A stretch of DNA of 10,206 nucleotides from Halieaceae bacterium (GCA_018666295.1 JABIZW010000105.1:1-10206); one strand, 5' to 3'; counted from the first letter of the stretch, positions 1 through 7,137 are shown. Notes: generated by a model from the letters alone, not told the origin. Numbers and translations: made by a program.

Positions 1-330
1 GATCTCGACGATTGCGTATCGGGACCCGCGATTCAAGATATTTGGATGTTCCTCAGTGGTGATCGTTTTCAGCAGGAACGTCAGCTGAGTGAGTTTGTCT
101 CGGGATACGATGAGTTCCACGAGTTTGATCCCCGTCAACTCGCTTGGATAGAGGCCTTGCGAACGCTAAGGATCATGCACCACGCATTTTGGCTGGCGTC
201 GCGATGGGACGATCCCGCATTCCCAAGGGCGTTCCCTTGGTTTGGTCAGGCTCGGTTTTGGTCTGATCATATTTTGGAGTTGCGTGAGCAACTCGGGGTC
301 ATGCAGGAGCCGACCCTCAGACTCTTATAA
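1..330 (+). CDS. srkA: Stress response kinase SrkA (YihE), C-terminal part
   Basis: Only the last 109 codons are visible; the reading frame is open to the left edge, so the ATG at 46 is internal and not the start. SrkA is a cytosolic serine/threonine kinase of the aminoglycoside-phosphotransferase/choline-kinase fold (APH, PF01636). In E. coli it counteracts programmed death after envelope and oxidative stress. The fragment begins with an acidic DLDD motif at the place of the Mg-binding Asp, followed by GPAIQDIWMFLSGD, a stretch characteristic of SrkA. The C-terminal lobe then follows, with a conserved 'DPAFPRAFPWFG' near residues 70-81. It ends with a TAA at 328-330. Identification comes from recognising the family's C-terminal sequence; the catalytic N-lobe is outside the window. 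No anomaly is seen. Confidence 0.88.
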   Translation, partial: DLDDCVSGPAIQDIWMFLSGDRFQQERQLSEFVSGYDEFHEFDPRQLAWIEALRTLRIMHHAFWLASRWDDPAFPRAFPWFGQARFWSDHILELREQLGVMQEPTLRLL

Positions 331-345
331 CGGCGCTTTTTTTTT
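309..345 (+). terminator. Possible weak terminator after srkA
   Basis: A run of nine Ts (337-345) lies just past the srkA stop, preceded by CGGC (331-334), which can pair with GCCG at 309-312 inside the gene end. The stem is only four base pairs with an 18-base loop, so intrinsic termination is uncertain. The T-run itself is the main evidence. Confidence 0.3.
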
Positions 346-383
346 ACAGTCGATCGACTAAAATTCGATGCGGTGCACCCACT

Positions 384-419
384 TGCCGAGGCGCGGACCC
401 TCGCCGGGCCACGTCGGCA
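384..419 (+). other. GC-rich imperfect stem-loop in the leader of the M36 protease gene
   Basis: TGCCGA (384-389) pairs with TCGGCA (414-419). Inside it, GGCG (390-393) pairs with CGCC (402-405) to form a continuous inner stem with one bulged side. The element stands out from its AT-richer surroundings and is not followed by a T-run on either strand. It lies 65 bases before the protease start codon. It could be a 5' UTR fold or a processing site, or have no function. I do not recognise it as a known RNA family. Confidence 0.35.
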
Positions 420-483
420 GATTAAGCAAAAAGTGCTAATGTTAAGAACTGTAACGCCACGTTCATTCTAATAAGGACGAGCC

Positions 484-3400
484 ATGACTCCGCTCCGTCA
501 TAAAGACCTCATAATTTGTCTACTCCTCCTTGGGGTATCCAATACCGCGCACTCTGTAGTCTCCCCTGCGGAACTGTCCAAACCAAACATCGACTCCAGC
601 ATCGGCGTGTTAAGGGCAGATGATCTTGTTTTGCCTCGTCGAGTACTCCCAGCAAGTATGCGGTTGAGAACGAGCAGTCGTTTCCCCTTAGACCAATATG
701 ATCAAGACTTGGGTTCAACCACGTTTCGCTGGAATCGCGCGACGATTAAACGCCCGACGTTTAACGGGGTCGAAGATTTTGATCGTGCGGAGTTTGCGGC
801 ACGGTACTACTTAGAAGTGATGAGTGGGGTTGGCGCTGCGCGTAAGAAGCAAGCGCAAACTGCAGACCTGACCTCACTTCATGATATGGGTCGTGGTGCT
901 ATTGTCGCGAAGTTTGGGCAGGCGCTTTTTGGTGTCGAGGTCTTTAATCGAGAGATGAACATCTTGATGGATCAGGACCACAACATGGTGGCGGCCTCAG
1001 GGTATTTTGCGTCGGTACCTGCCGGTCAGATAGACAGCCCAAAACTGAGATCTTTCGGGTCGACGGATGAGGCGTTTTCAGCGGCGCTCACGGATCTGGC
1101 CGACTCGCCGGTATCAGCTACGGTGATTGACGCAAAGAGACGAGGTCGTTTCGATGTGGCGACGCTTGCGACAAACGTAGACCTTGAGCTTCGCGGACTC
1201 TCGCGGGCTAAGCGGGTGTATTTTCCGGGTGAAAGTGAGGTCATTCCCGCGCACTACCTCGAGGTGGGAGTAACACACCCGACGTCGGGCCAAGAGATGC
1301 TGTATAGCTTTGTTGTCGATAAAGACGGCGAGGTACTGTACCGCCGAAATTTGGTTGAAAATGAGGCGTATGAGTACGGCGTATTTGGACGCCAAGCGGA
1401 TAAGTCTCTGTTGCAAGGTCCACACGGCGATGTCATTCCCAAGATCGATGAGGAGCCCGACGCGACAGATATTGTTGATATGACGGTAATAACTGTCGAT
1501 GCCCTCCCGATTTTGAGCACTGTCGATCCTTGGATTCCTGGATTCACCAATTCGCTGGAAGGCAATAATGCGTTTGCTTATGGTGATATCACGGGCGGTG
1601 ATGACAAGGATGAGACTGACATTTCGCCCGACCTCACCTCAGATCAGGCGTGGAACTATGTATACGATCCCATTAACGGTTCCACAAAGGACAATTACAG
1701 CGCGGCAATTGTGAATTTGTTCTACATGAACAACTACCTTCACGATTGGTGGTACGACCACGGATTTGACGAGCAGTCCTTCAACGCCCAGTTTTTGAAT
1801 TACGACCGAGGTGGCATTGGGGGCGATCCGTTGATCGTTCAAGGACAGGACTCATCAGGATTTAATAACGCGAACATGTACACGCCAGCGGATGGCGCGA
1901 GTCCGCGGATGCAGCAGTATTTATTCCTGTCAAAGGATATCGAGTACGGCGACGATTTTGGCTTGACGGTTACTTCGCATCCCGAGATTGGTCTCATGGG
2001 TTTTACAGCGCCCGCAATGTTCGGTCCTCAGGTCTACCCCACACTGTCGGCGAGGATCGTCGTGCCTAATGATGGTCTCGTGGGTGACGGAGGGACCGAA
2101 ACCGATGCCTGTGAAGCGATCACCAACATTGAGGACGTTACTGGAAACATCGTGCTCGTCGACAGCCCCACTGCCACGGATTGTACCTACGTCACGCAGG
2201 CGGAAAATGCACGCATAGCGGGTGCGGTAGCACTCGTTATTGTGACTGACGATTACGTACTTTTCGGCGACGTGACGCCAAATGTCGTCCCGACGGTCGG
2301 TGTCTCATTCAATGATATTGCACCCGTGCGTGCATTAATCGAAGCATCCGAAGAGGTGACTGCTGAGCTACTGTCTAACGGCGCGCTCAAAGATTCTACA
2401 TTTGATAACGGCATCATTGCGCACGAGTGGGGACACTACATTCAGAATCGCTTGGTGGGTAATGCGAACGGCCTGGTTAATTTTCAGGGACGCGCGATGG
2501 GTGAGGGATGGAGCGACTTCCATGCACTCATGTTCCTGCTTCGGGAGTCCCATGCTGAAATCGAAGGGAACGCGAACTTTGAGACTGGGTACACCGTAAG
2601 CACGCACGTGGCCAACTTTACCAATTCAGTAAGACGTGCGCCCTATACAGTCAATATGGCAGTCAACCCGCTAACCTTCACTCATATACAAGACGGTGCA
2701 GAGCCTGACGGTTTACCACCAACCTCAAACGGCTCGCCCCATGCTGCTGGTGAGGTGTGGGCCTCGATGTTGTGGGATATCTACGTTGGCTTACTCGACG
2801 TGCACGTGTTTAGCGAGGCTGAGAGTCGAATGGCGGATTACCTTGTCGCCGGTTACAAGATGACACCGATTGCACCCACCTATACCGAGGCGCGCGACGC
2901 TATTCTCGCGGCTATGTACGCCAGTGATACAGCGGACTATACGCTGGCTATTGAGGCTTTTGCGCGCAGAGGAATGGGTCTCGGTGCGGTTCCACCGTCG
3001 CGTGGTGCTTACCCATTGTCTGGTGTGTCGGAGTCTTACCTCAGTCAGTTGTCGACCTATGAAACCGAAAACTTTGTTCTGACTGAGGACTTTGATGGCC
3101 TCGATGCTGGCTTTTGCTCGCGCGACGGCGTTTTAGATGTCGGTGAGACAGGAACAATTTCTTTTGATGTCAGCAATACGGGGTCTGAGTTTTTATCGAT
3201 GATCCGCGCACAAGCGGTTGTTACGAGTGGTCACGACGTCACCATGGAAAATGCCGGTATTGTTGAATTTTCAAATGTTGATTTGTTTGAAACAGTATTC
3301 AGTCCGGAAATAGAACTGGTGCTCAACGCAGCAGGGACGGCAGATACCCTGACCATGGAACTTCAGTTCTTGGAAGTCGAGACGGGCGACGAAACGGTAG

Positions 3401-5043
3401 AGCCCGCGCCAGTTGAACTGGCGACCGTTGTAAATTACGACTTTGAGCCCAAGCCATTGGTGGGCGATCAGGTCCTGGAGGACATGGAGTCACGGTCGTT
3501 TTTCTCAGCCTTCAAAGAGCGTGTCCTCTACCAAGAATCCATTCTCGCCGAGGGCACCCAAGTTGTTGATGCGGAAAACGTGGCGTTATTCCAGAGTTTT
3601 ACGGGTGAGCCATTGGGTACTCGCATAATGCTCCTACTGAACAACCCGTATCCTACCGATGTGGTGACCGAGACCATCGAGTTCACCGTTGGTGAGGGCG
3701 CCGATTTTGCGATTAGTTTTTGGCACTACTACTGGATCGAAGCTGACTGGGATGGTGGCGTTGTTGAAATCAGCGTTGATGGGGGTGACTGGCAAGACGC
3801 GGCAGACGTCGGCGGCCAGTTTAGTGTCGGCTATCCGAGCACATTGCTCGACTTTAATCAGTCGGCATTGTCGGGTAGACCCGCCTACAACGGTCGTCTA
3901 GATGCAGATTCTTTTGAGGGCGTACGCGAGACCATTAGCTTTGGTGCCAGCTTGAACGGATCCAAGGTTCGATTCCGATTCCGTATTGTGTCGGATCAGT
4001 CGGTGGCCGACTACGGTTGGTGGATCGACAATGTTTCAGTATCCAATATTGCCTCCCCCATGCTGTTCGAAACGGTGCCGGGTGACTCGGTAGTCTGCGA
4101 CAACAGTTTGCCCCGATTGTCTTTGGACAAATACAGTGACAGCGTTGAAGAGGGGGCCTCCGTTGGTGTGGTCGCTGAGACGACAGATCGGAACTCGGGC
4201 GATGTGTTGACCTACAACTGGGTTCAACTTTCAGGACCTGAGGCTGTGTTACTGGGTGCTGATACGAAAGAAGTGACCATTACCTCGCCGCGCGTCAAAA
4301 ATGCAGAGATTCTCGTTTTTGCGTTCACGGTCGACGATGGTGCGGGTGGTCAGGTCTCAGAGCAGTTCTCACTGGAGGTAACAAATGTGCCGCCTGAACT
4401 CTCGTTGTCAGCGCCGCAGGATTTATTGGAGGAGGGCGTTCAGACCGTCGTTTCGGTTGAGGTTACAAACGCCGCTGACGACGACACGTACACCTATCAG
4501 TGGAGCCAAACGTCGGGAACTGCGGCAACGCTTACCGGACAGAACACTGCTGATCTGGCCATGGGCCTGCCACGAATCGCTGTAGCCTCTGAGGACCTCA
4601 TCTTTAGCGTTTCAGTCAGCGACGGCGTCGACGTAACGACGGAAGAGTATGTTGTGACTGTGACGAATATCACACCTGAAGTGGCTGTCGCTGTGGATCT
4701 TTCATCGGTCCAAGAAGGCGGCATCGTCAGTGCCTCCGTCACAGTAACCAACGCCGCCGCTGGAGAGAATTACACCTACTCCTGGGCACAAACGTCAGGT
4801 TCACTGGCCACGATCTCTGGTCGAAATGCGGCCTCGGTCACTATAACGACGCCCAAAGTGAGCGCAACAGAAACGCTCCGCTTTGAGGTTGTTGTGAGCG
4901 ACGGTGCGGTTAGTGTGCCCGCTGCGCTTTCCATTACCGTGCAAGATAAGCCAAGTTCGGGTGGAAGTTCAGAGTGGTACACGCTCCTGCTACTCGCGGC
5001 CATTGTTTGGCGAACGCGTCATGTCGCCCGAGCTGGAAAATAA
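484..5043 (+). CDS. Secreted M36 (fungalysin-type) zinc metallopeptidase with PA insert, PKD/REJ-like repeats and GlyGly-CTERM tail
   Basis: This is a 1519-residue exported protease. Residues 1-24 form a signal peptide (basic start, leucine-rich core, AHS end). An FTP-type propeptide region spans about 135-180. The M36 catalytic region (PF02128) runs from about 345 to 840 and contains HEWGH at 647-651, giving zinc ligands His647 and His651 and general base Glu648. MGEGWSD at 672-678 supplies Glu674 as the third ligand. A PA domain (about 510-630) sits just before the HEXXH motif. Further on are a CARDB/NEW3-like beta region from about 865, a MAM/jelly-roll-like region (about 1080-1190) and three tandem 90-95-residue PKD/REJ-like repeats (about 1210-1300, 1303-1396, 1397-1488). 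The end shows Gly1493-Gly1494, a short hydrophobic segment and Arg/Lys residues, which is the GlyGly-CTERM pattern (TIGR03501). The start is fixed by AAGGA at 473-477, six bases upstream. Known family members are secreted endopeptidases; degradation of environmental protein is inferred. The adjacent rhombosortase probably processes the tail. Confidence 0.93.
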   Translation: MTPLRHKDLIICLLLLGVSNTAHSVVSPAELSKPNIDSSIGVLRADDLVLPRRVLPASMRLRTSSRFPLDQYDQDLGSTTFRWNRATIKRPTFNGVEDFDRAEFAARYYLEVMSGVGAARKKQAQTADLTSLHDMGRGAIVAKFGQALFGVEVFNREMNILMDQDHNMVAASGYFASVPAGQIDSPKLRSFGSTDEAFSAALTDLADSPVSATVIDAKRRGRFDVATLATNVDLELRGLSRAKRVYFPGESEVIPAHYLEVGVTHPTSGQEMLYSFVVDKDGEVLYRRNLVENEAYEYGVFGRQADKSLLQGPHGDVIPKIDEEPDATDIVDMTVITVDALPILSTVDPWIPGFTNSLEGNNAFAYGDITGGDDKDETDISPDLTSDQAWNYVYDPINGSTKDNYSAAIVNLFYMNNYLHDWWYDHGFDEQSFNAQFLNYDRGGIGGDPLIVQGQDSSGFNNANMYTPADGASPRMQQYLFLSKDIEYGDDFGLTVTSHPEIGLMGFTAPAMFGPQVYPTLSARIVVPNDGLVGDGGTETDACEAITNIEDVTGNIVLVDSPTATDCTYVTQAENARIAGAVALVIVTDDYVLFGDVTPNVVPTVGVSFNDIAPVRALIEASEEVTAELLSNGALKDSTFDNGIIAHEWGHYIQNRLVGNANGLVNFQGRAMGEGWSDFHALMFLLRESHAEIEGNANFETGYTVSTHVANFTNSVRRAPYTVNMAVNPLTFTHIQDGAEPDGLPPTSNGSPHAAGEVWASMLWDIYVGLLDVHVFSEAESRMADYLVAGYKMTPIAPTYTEARDAILAAMYASDTADYTLAIEAFARRGMGLGAVPPSRGAYPLSGVSESYLSQLSTYETENFVLTEDFDGLDAGFCSRDGVLDVGETGTISFDVSNTGSEFLSMIRAQAVVTSGHDVTMENAGIVEFSNVDLFETVFSPEIELVLNAAGTADTLTMELQFLEVETGDETVEPAPVELATVVNYDFEPKPLVGDQVLEDMESRSFFSAFKERVLYQESILAEGTQVVDAENVALFQSFTGEPLGTRIMLLLNNPYPTDVVTETIEFTVGEGADFAISFWHYYWIEADWDGGVVEISVDGGDWQDAADVGGQFSVGYPSTLLDFNQSALSGRPAYNGRLDADSFEGVRETISFGASLNGSKVRFRFRIVSDQSVADYGWWIDNVSVSNIASPMLFETVPGDSVVCDNSLPRLSLDKYSDSVEEGASVGVVAETTDRNSGDVLTYNWVQLSGPEAVLLGADTKEVTITSPRVKNAEILVFAFTVDDGAGGQVSEQFSLEVTNVPPELSLSAPQDLLEEGVQTVVSVEVTNAADDDTYTYQWSQTSGTAATLTGQNTADLAMGLPRIAVASEDLIFSVSVSDGVDVTTEEYVVTVTNITPEVAVAVDLSSVQEGGIVSASVTVTNAAAGENYTYSWAQTSGSLATISGRNAASVTITTPKVSATETLRFEVVVSDGAVSVPAALSITVQDKPSSGGSSEWYTLLLLAAIVWRTRHVARAGK
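4111..4947 (+). repeat. Three tandem PKD/REJ-like domain repeats within the protease gene
   Basis: At protein level, three units of about 93 residues recur. Each opens with a short beta strand and an acidic 'EEG' or 'QEGG' turn. Each then has a Y-x-W-x-Q-x-S-G core (YNWVQLSGP, YQWSQTSGT, YSWAQTSGS), an 'F-x-V/F-x-V-x-D-G' strand (FAFTVDDGA, FSVSVSDGV, FEVVVSDGA), and a closing 'VTN' linker in the first two units. The pattern matches the K319L/REJ or PKD class of Ig-like spacers found in secreted bacterial enzymes. Units 2 and 3 are closest to each other. The role is probably as a stalk between catalytic domain and cell surface. Confidence 0.75.
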
Positions 5044-5110
5044 CAACGGTGCGCGTCCCCCAACGCGGCTCGCTGAGCGCGCGTTTGGCGCTTGACGTAC
5101 TTATGGATAA

Positions 5111-5731
5111 ATGCTCTTGAAAAGGCCGCCACCAAACCATGAGCACGCTTCGTTTATCGCGCTGGCAGTGCTGACCATCGTCGTGCTCGGGCTGGTGGCA
5201 CTGATGCCCGTTTCATGGCAGGAGGCGTTTGCGTATCAGCGATACGACTTCAGTTATTGGCAACTGCTGACCGCGGGTTTTGTTCACGAGAACGTTAGCC
5301 ACCTGATGTTAAATCTGGCCGCGGTGGCCGTAATTGCGGTACTGATCAATCGTTCAGCGCCACCGACTATCCTCGCGGTTTACTTGTTACTGGGTACGAT
5401 AGGGGCGACCGGCGCCGAACATTTACTGAGTAAACCACCGGCGCTTGATTTTGTAGTTGTTGAGACTCGCGGGTTATCGGGCGGCTTACATGGCTTGCTA
5501 GTGGGTGGATTACTTGCCTTAGCAAGACGGGGTGATCAGTGGGCTGTCTGGTTAGTGATTGCAGTGACCCTGAAGGTGGCTTCTGAAGCGACTTTGGGAC
5601 GTCCCATTATCGCATCTGGAACCGTGGAAAACGTGGCCGTGATGGCGCATCTTGGCGGGACCTTAGTGATCTTACTCGCTGTAGGTTTGCAGCGATGGGT
5701 TATACCTGAGCGTGTCGCCGGCGTTTCGTGA
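5111..5731 (+). CDS. rrtA: Rhombosortase (rhomboid-family intramembrane serine protease)
   Basis: The 206-residue polytopic membrane protein has the rhomboid fold (PF01694) and the compact size of rhombosortases (TIGR03902). About six hydrophobic segments are visible. HENVSHLMLN at 59-68 supplies the conserved rhomboid His59/His64/Asn68 signature of the second helix. GLSGGLHG at 121-128 carries the likely nucleophile Ser123, and AHLGG at 179-183 carries the partner His180. Rhombosortases cleave GlyGly-CTERM tails at the inner membrane in the type II secretion context. The gene directly downstream of a GlyGly-CTERM protease, 67 bases away on the same strand, fits that role well. The start at 5111 is preceded by only a poor Shine-Dalgarno (GGA at 5105-5107), so translation may be weak or coupled. 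No in-frame alternative start looks better. The gap before it contains a small CGCGT/ACGCG hairpin (5052-5067) without a T-run. Confidence 0.9.
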   Translation: MLLKRPPPNHEHASFIALAVLTIVVLGLVALMPVSWQEAFAYQRYDFSYWQLLTAGFVHENVSHLMLNLAAVAVIAVLINRSAPPTILAVYLLLGTIGATGAEHLLSKPPALDFVVVETRGLSGGLHGLLVGGLLALARRGDQWAVWLVIAVTLKVASEATLGRPIIASGTVENVAVMAHLGGTLVILLAVGLQRWVIPERVAGVS

Positions 5732-5798
5732 GTGCTTGGTCCGCGCTTTTGCGATTGAGATTGAGTGCGCACAGAGTGCCTGTTGGTATTTAAACAAC

Positions 5799-5803
5799 GA
5801 GGA
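5799..5803 (+). promoter_or_regulatory. Ribosome binding site of the 73-codon ORF
   Basis: GAGGA lies six bases before the ATG at 5810, a near-ideal Shine-Dalgarno. It is the main reason to take the small downstream ORF seriously. Confidence 0.6.
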
Positions 5804-5809
5804 TAACGA

Positions 5810-6031
5810 ATGAGTATGAGCCAGTTCACAGTCTTGGAAAAAATGAGTGTCGGGTCGGTGATTAGGGTTTTAGTCTGGTCTATGTGGCGTTTTAGCCAAG
5901 GACTCGTTCATGGATTTTGGGACACTTTTGTTTTTTGCCGGTATCTCTGCGGCTGCTTTTTTAGCATGGCTTTGCGTGTGGGTCGGCGAATACAAATAGG
6001 TTTACAGGCTCAAGTAGGCTGCAACGCATGA
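5810..6031 (+). CDS. Small hypothetical membrane protein, 73 residues
   Basis: I do not recognise this protein. It starts at an ATG with a good Shine-Dalgarno (GAGGA, 5799-5803). The first 40 residues are amphipathic, with a hydrophobic, Trp-containing stretch (about 15-25). Residues 36-56 are aromatic- and cysteine-rich (three Cys within seven residues) and may cross the membrane. The tail is basic. The stop overlaps the next start as ATGA at 6028-6031, suggesting translational coupling. In favour of a real gene are the RBS and the coupled overlap. Against it, the second half uses many uncommon codons (ATA, CGG, GTA, GGA) and contains a better-looking ORF in another frame (5910-5999). Either the whole frame is translated, or only its beginning is meaningful and a frame change follows. 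Confidence 0.5.
   Translation: MSMSQFTVLEKMSVGSVIRVLVWSMWRFSQGLVHGFWDTFVFCRYLCGCFFSMALRVGRRIQIGLQAQVGCNA
5898..5902 (+). promoter_or_regulatory. Ribosome binding site of the nested 29-codon ORF
   Basis: AAGGA lies seven bases before the ATG at 5910, inside the 73-codon ORF. It gives the out-of-frame mini-gene its own initiation site. Confidence 0.5.
5910..5999 (+). CDS. Nested 29-residue single-pass membrane microprotein (candidate)
   Basis: This ORF is in the +1 frame relative to the 73-codon ORF that contains it. It has its own AAGGA seven bases upstream and ends in TAG at 5997-5999. The peptide begins MDFGTLLFFAG, continues with an Ala-rich hydrophobic helix and ends in WVGEYK. It thus looks like one transmembrane helix with a short polar C-terminus. 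This is the general form of small respiratory-complex subunits such as CydX or CcoQ, but I see no sequence match to either. Its codon use resembles the neighbouring genes more than the host frame does at this point. It could be a real microprotein, or the tail of a longer product reached by frameshift. There is no direct evidence of expression. Confidence 0.45.
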   Translation: MDFGTLLFFAGISAAAFLAWLCVWVGEYK

Positions 6032-6273
6032 GCGCTGAGCTGTTTATTATGTTGATTTTTGGCGCGCTGGCGCTCTGGATTGGGGTCGGCATCTTTTCCC
6101 CACGACTCGCGTCTGAGACCTACTGTTTGACCTGCGAATCTCAGGTGTTGCCAACGTTATCCCGCCGCGGCGTCAAAGACATCGCCGCCTGTTCGGTGTG
6201 TGGAAGTATTCTGGGTGGCGCGCCCGTCGTTTTAGACACGCCAGGTGCCAATAACGACCTTGACGCGTCCTAG
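6028..6273 (+). CDS. Membrane-anchored zinc-ribbon protein, 81 residues
   Basis: I do not recognise a named family. Residues 5-23 form one hydrophobic helix. A compact domain follows, with two CxxC knuckles, Cys33-x2-Cys36 (CLTC) and Cys55-x2-Cys58 (CSVC), 18 residues apart. This is the spacing of a zinc ribbon that binds one metal ion. The last 20 residues are polar and probably disordered. The positive-inside rule is not decisive for topology. The start overlaps the previous stop (ATGA), and only a weak TAGG (6015-6018) precedes it, so translation probably depends on the upstream ORF. The stop at 6271-6273 is one base from the convergent cytochrome gene's stop. Zinc-ribbon or rubredoxin-like redox or scaffold roles are possible. 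Confidence 0.7.
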   Translation: MSAELFIMLIFGALALWIGVGIFSPRLASETYCLTCESQVLPTLSRRGVKDIAACSVCGSILGGAPVVLDTPGANNDLDAS

Positions 6274-6274
6274 G

Positions 6275-6802
6275 CTAGACGTCTCCTGTATTACCCGCTT
6301 TCGTCGCGTATTTGCTGCCAAACCACATCCGTTGCAGCAAGGGGGTCTTAAGCGCGAAGTGGATCCATAACACCGCGGCTACGTGGAAGCACGCCACGAG
6401 TACTAACGCATTTGCAAGCAGCTCATGCAGATCTTGAAGCCAGTCTTCCCCCCAAAATGCATCGAGATCTTGCATCCAGCCTGTGAGCCCAACACCAATA
6501 ACAAGCGCAAGGACCAACACAAGCTGATACCCGCCCAGTGCCGTGTGCGTGTTTGGAAGGGTGTGAGGTGAAGCAAGCTCCCTCACTTCATAAAAGGCGG
6601 TATTGGGAGGCTTGAGAAACGTGCTGAAGCGCGCACGCGTTGGACCCATAAACCCCCATAGGAGACGGAATACCACAAGTGCGCAAACGACGTAACCTAC
6701 CCATTCGTGAAGCGTCTCGCCTTCTTCTAAAAGAAAATAGTTAGCCACTATTCCCGCAACGAGGGACCAATGAAACAGGCGAATGTAGAGGTCCCAGCGC
6801 AT
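6275..6802 (-). CDS. Cytochrome b561 / hydrogenase-type cytochrome b family membrane protein
   Basis: This 175-residue protein belongs to the prokaryotic cytochrome b561/Ni-Fe hydrogenase cytochrome b group (PF01292). It is an inner-membrane di-heme electron carrier that passes electrons between the quinone pool and a partner. Four hydrophobic helices are visible (about 10-26, 33-52, 91-110, 126-148). Candidate heme ligands are His11 (FHW), His32 (LHEW), His126 (LHELL) and His140 (CFHVA). His80 and His86 lie in the loop before helix 3. The start at 6802 is three bases past the stop of the PepSY gene, so the two form one operon. The Shine-Dalgarno is poor and lies inside the upstream gene, consistent with coupling. 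Operon control by a Fur box upstream suggests iron-responsive expression. The electron acceptor cannot be told from sequence; ferric iron, a PepSY-linked partner or a c-type protein are options. Confidence 0.85.
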   Translation of the reverse strand: MRWDLYIRLFHWSLVAGIVANYFLLEEGETLHEWVGYVVCALVVFRLLWGFMGPTRARFSTFLKPPNTAFYEVRELASPHTLPNTHTALGGYQLVLVLALVIGVGLTGWMQDLDAFWGEDWLQDLHELLANALVLVACFHVAAVLWIHFALKTPLLQRMWFGSKYATKAGNTGDV

Positions 6803-6805
6803 GCA

Positions 6806-7093
6806 TTACTTCATCTTTTTCTTAACAATATCGCCATTTGACGCATCGAAGTACACCTCGATCTTTTGCTCTTTGCCGTCCTCATCGGTTTGCCATCCAT
6901 AGATTTCATAGCACTCGTCATCAACTTTGAAATTTTTAATGGAAAAGCCGTACTCATTAATGATTCGCTTTTGTAGATCGAGCACGCTCATCCACTGTGA
7001 CTTTGGATACTCCGTGCAGTCAGCGCCTGCATGTGAGAGCGAGGAGAGCGTTGTGACCACAATGGCCGACGAGAGAGCGATAATTTTTTTCAT
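6806..7093 (-). CDS. Periplasmic PepSY domain protein
   Basis: This 95-residue protein has a clear Sec signal peptide (MKKIIALSS..., cleavage near SHA|GA at residue 22). It is followed by a single PepSY_2-like domain (PF13670 type) from about 35 to 95. The domain contains the typical 'LQKRIINEYGFSIKNFKVDDECYEIYG' helix-strand segment and the 'IEVYFDASNGDIVKKK' closing strands. Two cysteines remain in the mature form (Cys26 and Cys61) and could form a disulfide. The C-terminus is lysine-rich. The start is set by AGAGGA (7100-7105 on this strand), six bases upstream of the ATG. PepSY proteins often accompany membrane cytochromes or reductases and are thought to modulate them; some PepSY-TM proteins are siderophore-iron reductases. 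Here it is the promoter-proximal gene of a two-gene operon with the cytochrome b. Confidence 0.88.
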   Translation of the reverse strand: MKKIIALSSAIVVTTLSSLSHAGADCTEYPKSQWMSVLDLQKRIINEYGFSIKNFKVDDECYEIYGWQTDEDGKEQKIEVYFDASNGDIVKKKMK

Positions 7094-7118
7094 GAGATTT
7101 CCTCTGTGCAGGCAAGTT

Positions 7119-7137
7119 AATGAGAACGATTCTCATA
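7119..7137 (-). promoter_or_regulatory. Fur box upstream of the PepSY-cytochrome b operon
   Basis: ATGAGAA-CGA-TTCTCAT (7120-7136) is a perfect inverted repeat of 7-base arms around a 3-base centre. Aligned to the 7-1-7 Fur consensus TGATAAT-N-ATTATCA, the core 7121-7135 matches 11 of 14 arm positions. It overlaps or immediately follows the likely -10 element on the minus strand, the classical place for iron-dependent repression. Binding is inferred from the match only. Confidence 0.72.

Noticed and set aside
46..330. Complete 94-residue gene starting at the ATG at 46
   Set aside because: The frame is open to the window edge, and the codons before the ATG encode the conserved SrkA DLDD...QDIW segment, so the ATG is internal to a truncated gene.
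1114..1565. Minus-strand ORFs of about 100 codons opposite the protease gene
   Set aside because: They lie wholly within a strongly supported protease coding region, lack recognisable domains, and overlap one another in different frames.
5023..5095. Short ORF overlapping the protease stop, before the rhombosortase
   Set aside because: No Shine-Dalgarno at its ATG, and a composition like a frame shadow. The 67-base gap is better read as an untranslated spacer with a minor hairpin.
5755..5792. Promoter before the small-ORF cluster (TTGAGA/TTGAGT with TATTTA, and palindrome GTGCGCAC)
   Set aside because: The spacing between the hexamers is 20 bases or more, and the 8-base palindrome is short enough to occur by chance.
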